A stretch of DNA of 16,359 nucleotides from an uncultured Clostridia bacterium (GTDB lineage Bacteria; Bacillota; Clostridia; Oscillospirales; Butyricicoccaceae): the NCBI GenBank assembly GCA_947856675.1, contig CANUCM010000125.1:1-16359 (forward strand). Reading direction: 5' to 3'. Numbering within the stretch: position 1 is the first letter of the stretch; each line of letters opens with the position of its first letter. Of this stretch, positions 14,325-16,359 are shown piece after piece. The notes under the pieces were generated by a model, which ran no database searches, was not told the origin of the DNA, and saw nothing but the letters and a program-made list of their open reading frames with translations. The translations under genes were made by a program, and so were the position numbers.

Positions 14325-14353
14325 TTATTTTTTCTTCTGACGTCTGTTATAAT
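14325..14353 (+). promoter_or_regulatory. Promoter of the second SLH gene
   Basis: TATAAT at 14348-14353 in AT-rich DNA, with a poor -35 (TTATTT, 14325-14330) at 17 bases. Transcription would start at about 14360, which is the first base of the GC-rich hairpin. Confidence 0.55.
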
Positions 14354-14359
14354 CACAAG

Positions 14360-14391
14360 CCGGGCGCCCGGGCCCTGCGGCCCGGCGCCGG
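14360..14391 (+). promoter_or_regulatory. Very stable GC-only hairpin at the mRNA 5' end
   Basis: CCGG-CGCC-GGGCC on the left arm (with one extra G and one extra C as bulges) pairs with GGCCC-GGCG-CCGG on the right around a CTGC-type loop: about 13 G-C pairs. It starts at the predicted +1 and ends 12 bases before the ribosome site AGGAGA (14403-14408). No T-run follows, so it is not an intrinsic terminator. A 5'-end mRNA stabiliser or a protein-binding leader are options. Confidence 0.6.
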
Positions 14392-14414
14392 ATTATGACA
14401 ACAGGAGAAATACC

Positions 14415-15761
14415 ATGAACCGTTTATATCTTCGCACCTCTGCTGCGCTGCTTGCGCTTTCGCTGGCCGGGCAGCTTTCTCTTCCGCTTCTGGCCGCACC
14501 GGCCGGCCATTTTGGCGCGTTTGTGGAATGGTATGCCGATGAGCAGTACAACACCCCGGTCACCGATTCGGTTCCGGCCCGCGGGCAAACCCTGTATGCC
14601 AAATGGCTGCCCAACGACTACACCATCCACTTTGCCGCAGGCGGCGGCAGCGGTTCCATGGCTCCGCAGGCCGGGGTGTGGGACACTCCGCTCAATCTCT
14701 CACCCAACGCCTTTCACCGCGCCGGATACACGTTCAAAGCCTGGGAAAACACCTACGGCGATTCCAAAACCTACTCCGACGGCGAGCAGGTGCTCAACCT
14801 CAGCGGGGAGTTCCACAACGATCGCATCACTCTGTACGCGCTGTGGGAACCCATACGGTACACCGTGCACTTTGACCCGACCGAAGGCCAGGGCAGCATG
14901 AGCAGCATGGGCTGCACCTACGATCAGGATGTTGTGCTTTCCCCGTCAACCCTGACGCCGCCCGAAGGCAAGGTTTTTTCCGGCTGGGCCCTGTCGGAAA
15001 ACGGGGACGTCCGCTTTTCGGACGGCGCCGCCCTGCGCAACCTGGCACAGGAAGACGATGCCGTTGTCACCGACGAAGTGAGCGGCGCCAGTGCAGTGGT
15101 TTCCGTTTCCGAAGAAGGGGGCGTCCGCGCCGAAATCACCGTGCCCGCATCCGGTATCCCGGCCGTCCTGACCATTCCCTGCAAAGCTTCGTCCTCTTCC
15201 GTCGCCGTCCTTCTGGCGGCAGATGGCTCGCGCTCCGTTTTGCCCTGGGCCGTCCCGGTGCAGGACGGGCTGATGCTGCGTGTCGAGCAGTCCTGCACGG
15301 TTGTGCTGGAAGATCGCCCGGCCGACTACTCCGACGTTTCTTCGCAGAGCTGGTATTATGACGCGCTTCAGTTTGTTTCCTCCCGCGAGCTGTTTCAGGG
15401 CACAGGCGAAAACCGCTTCTCCCCCGGGCAGACCATGACCCGCGCCATGCTGGCCACCGTACTGCACCGCCTGGCCGGCTCTCCCGACGGCCTGATATCG
15501 CGCGAAGCCCTCGCCACCATGCTTTACCGGTATGCGCAGAAGCAGGGGCTTGTCCTGGAGAGCACGCGGCCCGGCTCCGGAGCGTTTGATGATGTGTCCT
15601 CCGTGTCCGGCTGGGCCAGGGATGCCATGGACTGGGCTTGCTCCAGCGGCATTTTTGAAGGCAGCTCCGGCTTGCTCCGCCCGGGCGCCGCAGCTTCCCG
15701 CAGCGAAGTCGCCGCATCTCTCATGCGCTTTGTTTCGGCCGCAACGCAGGCCAAACGCTGA
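14415..15761 (+). CDS. SLH-domain surface protein with InlB B-repeats
   Basis: A 448-residue secreted protein. Residues 1-30 are a signal peptide (LRTSAALLALSLAG, cleavage near AAPA). InlB-type B-repeats (Flg_new) follow: a right-hand half only at 35-63 (EWYADEQYN ... TLYAKW), a full one at 66-144 (YTIHFAAGGGSG ... GYTFKAWENTYG ... ITLYALW), and a third at 147-217. Residues about 218-300 match the beta-rich segment that often precedes SLH domains in Oscillospiraceae (TVPASGIPAVLTIP, VAVLLAADGS). SLH 1 is at 305-354 (YSDVSSQSWYYDAL, MTRAMLATVLHRLAG). Only the right half of SLH 2 remains (ISREALATMLYRYAQ, 361-375). SLH 3 is at 391-440. It is probably wall-attached; the InlB repeats may bind host or cell-surface partners. 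The ATG has AGGAGA six bases upstream. It is a single-gene unit. Confidence 0.85.
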   Translation: MNRLYLRTSAALLALSLAGQLSLPLLAAPAGHFGAFVEWYADEQYNTPVTDSVPARGQTLYAKWLPNDYTIHFAAGGGSGSMAPQAGVWDTPLNLSPNAFHRAGYTFKAWENTYGDSKTYSDGEQVLNLSGEFHNDRITLYALWEPIRYTVHFDPTEGQGSMSSMGCTYDQDVVLSPSTLTPPEGKVFSGWALSENGDVRFSDGAALRNLAQEDDAVVTDEVSGASAVVSVSEEGGVRAEITVPASGIPAVLTIPCKASSSSVAVLLAADGSRSVLPWAVPVQDGLMLRVEQSCTVVLEDRPADYSDVSSQSWYYDALQFVSSRELFQGTGENRFSPGQTMTRAMLATVLHRLAGSPDGLISREALATMLYRYAQKQGLVLESTRPGSGAFDDVSSVSGWARDAMDWACSSGIFEGSSGLLRPGAAASRSEVAASLMRFVSAATQAKR

Positions 15762-15770
15762 ACTTCATAA

Positions 15771-15798
15771 AAAGCGCCGGCTTGCAGGCCAGCGCTTT
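15771..15798 (+). terminator. First hairpin after the second SLH gene
   Basis: AAAGCGC (15771-15777) pairs with GCGCTTT (15792-15798), with GGC/GCC pairing inside. The T-run is only three bases, so it probably assists the stronger terminator just beyond. Confidence 0.5.
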
Positions 15799-15804
15799 CC
15801 GCAC

Positions 15805-15840
15805 ACAAAAAAACAGCACCGCACGGTGCTGTTTTTTTGT
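15805..15840. terminator. Bidirectional intrinsic terminator
   Basis: Perfect 17-bp arms, ACAAAAAAACAGCACCG (15805-15821) and CGGTGCTGTTTTTTTGT (15824-15840), around CA. It separates the convergent SLH and LysM-nucleotidase genes and has a seven-T run in both directions. Confidence 0.92.
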
Positions 15841-15895
15841 ACAGGCAGCCTTTGCGGCCACGCTGCGGTATGTGTTTAATTGTATCGCGCTTTTC

Positions 15896-16359
15896 TTATT
15901 TCTGGGGCAGCGTCAGCTTCTGGCCCACAAAAATCAGGGAAGGATTGGAGATAGTGGCGCGGTTGAGCTCGTAAATCTCCTGCCAGCGTATTCCGGCGCC
16001 CAGCTCTCTGGAGGCAATGCGCCACAGCGAATCCCCCGACTTAACCGTATAAACACGGTTCACAGGCTGCGGGACATCCGGCTCGGGTTCGGGTTCAGGC
16101 TGGACCGGGGTGTTGATCAGCGTGATGCGGCCCTGTCCGGCGGGATTCTGATAGCCCTCGCCTATCTGGCCGCCCAGTTCCTCCAGGAAGAAGTTGATAA
16201 GCGCCTGGTTGTCCAGAATGACGCTGTCCTGAAGCAGCGTGTTGTCCTGGAACATGGTAAAGCCGTCGCCGCCGGATTTTATAAAGAAACACCAGCCGGC
16301 CGGCTGGTGTTTCTTTTTGTCTTGTCCGCAAAGTATAGATGCCGGACAAGACTGGGCCC
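15896..16359 (-). CDS. 5'-nucleotidase-like C-terminus with LysM domain, partial
   Basis: The frame is open from the right edge to the TAA at 15896, so this is the end of a longer gene. SGGDGFTMFQDN (about 16250-16285) is the hallmark end of the 5'-nucleotidase C-terminal domain (UshA/YfkN family), and LDNQALINFFLEELGG and IGEGYQNPAGQGRI continue it as in Clostridial bifunctional metallophosphatase/5'-nucleotidases. A PEPEPEPD linker leads to a LysM domain (YTVKSGDSLWRIASRELGAG, WQEIYELNR, LIFVGQKLTLP), which binds peptidoglycan. So it is probably a wall-bound enzyme that releases phosphate from nucleotides. Upstream of the SGGDGF motif the reading frame runs through a 34-bp palindrome and a second inverted repeat and no longer looks like the family, so the gene may be interrupted or the sequence there may be a repeat insertion. 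Confidence 0.72.
   Translation of the reverse strand, partial: AQSCPASILCGQDKKKHQPAGWCFFIKSGGDGFTMFQDNTLLQDSVILDNQALINFFLEELGGQIGEGYQNPAGQGRITLINTPVQPEPEPEPDVPQPVNRVYTVKSGDSLWRIASRELGAGIRWQEIYELNRATISNPSLIFVGQKLTLPQK
16283..16316. repeat. Perfect 34-bp palindrome inside the nucleotidase frame
   Basis: AAAGAAACACCAGCCGG (16283-16299) is followed directly by its exact reverse complement (16300-16316). It resembles an intrinsic terminator stem, with TTTTT running out on the plus strand, yet the minus-strand nucleotidase frame passes through it. Confidence 0.85.
16319..16352. repeat. 10-bp inverted repeat beside the palindrome
   Basis: GTCTTGTCCG (16319-16328) and CGGACAAGAC (16343-16352) flank a 14-base loop. 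It lies two bases from the 34-bp palindrome; together they may be one repetitive hairpin element ending at or beyond the window edge (which closes with GGGCCC). Confidence 0.7.

Noticed and set aside
14259..14353. tRNA, riboswitch or small RNA between the cysteine-rich and second SLH genes
   Set aside because: The stretch is AT-rich with only a weak hairpin and promoter elements; no cloverleaf or known aptamer core can be drawn.
15896..16255. A small stand-alone LysM protein starting at the ATG at 16255
   Set aside because: The conserved SGGDGFT motif of the 5'-nucleotidase C-terminal domain spans this ATG and no ribosome site precedes it.
16095..16349. Alternative minus-strand frame of 84 codons at the right edge
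   Set aside because: It overlaps the nucleotidase/LysM frame, ends in low-complexity Arg/Gly/Ser and has no domain; its sequence reflects the palindrome read in another phase.

Overview
The window reads as GC-rich chromosomal DNA from an anaerobic Gram-positive bacterium of the Clostridia, probably an Oscillospiraceae-type gut organism. The support is the AGGAGG-type ribosome binding sites, S-layer-homology (SLH) proteins with InlB-type repeats, a siroheme/4Fe-4S reductase-like protein, perfect-palindrome intrinsic terminators and a few TTG/GTG starts. The taxon is an inference; there is no rRNA or tRNA here. Both edges cut through genes. The right edge falls inside repeat-like hairpins, which may mark a contig end.

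Layout. (1) 1-400, minus: start of a permease-prefix (HAAS) membrane protein gene, with a sigma-A promoter that carries two 21-bp palindromes. (2) 694-2787, plus: secreted protein with about five degenerate repeat modules and three SLH domains. (3) 2821-8117, minus: five tightly packed genes in the order LysR regulator, FecCD-type permease, FecE-type ATPase, CoA-disulfide reductase with a C-terminal rhodanese domain, and a siroheme sulfite/nitrite-reductase-like protein with a double [4Fe-4S] ferredoxin insert. The matching substrate-binding lipoprotein (8235-9188, plus) is divergent from LysR. The two promoters are interleaved and exactly symmetric about a palindrome centred at 8184. (4) 9234-13179, minus: MarR regulator and the two halves of a heterodimeric ABC exporter, coupled by overlapping start/stop codons. 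(5) 13309-14265, plus: a protein with about 32 cysteines in 318 residues, divergent from marR. (6) 14415-15761, plus: a second SLH protein with InlB B-repeats. (7) 15896-16359, minus: C-terminus of a 5'-nucleotidase-like surface enzyme ending in a LysM domain.

How the genes may work together. The LysR unit joins uptake of an iron chelate, haem or corrinoid (FecB/CD/E-type transporter) to persulfide/CoA-disulfide reduction and a siroheme enzyme, under a CysL-like regulator. This suggests a sulfur/iron (or tetrapyrrole) module and is the best candidate here for an undescribed system. The MarR unit looks like an autoregulated drug or toxin exporter. Two SLH proteins and a LysM nucleotidase place much of the rest at the cell surface. 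The cysteine-rich protein may be a spore-surface protein. All of these joint roles are inference.

No insertion sequence, prophage gene, CRISPR array, tRNA or riboswitch was seen.
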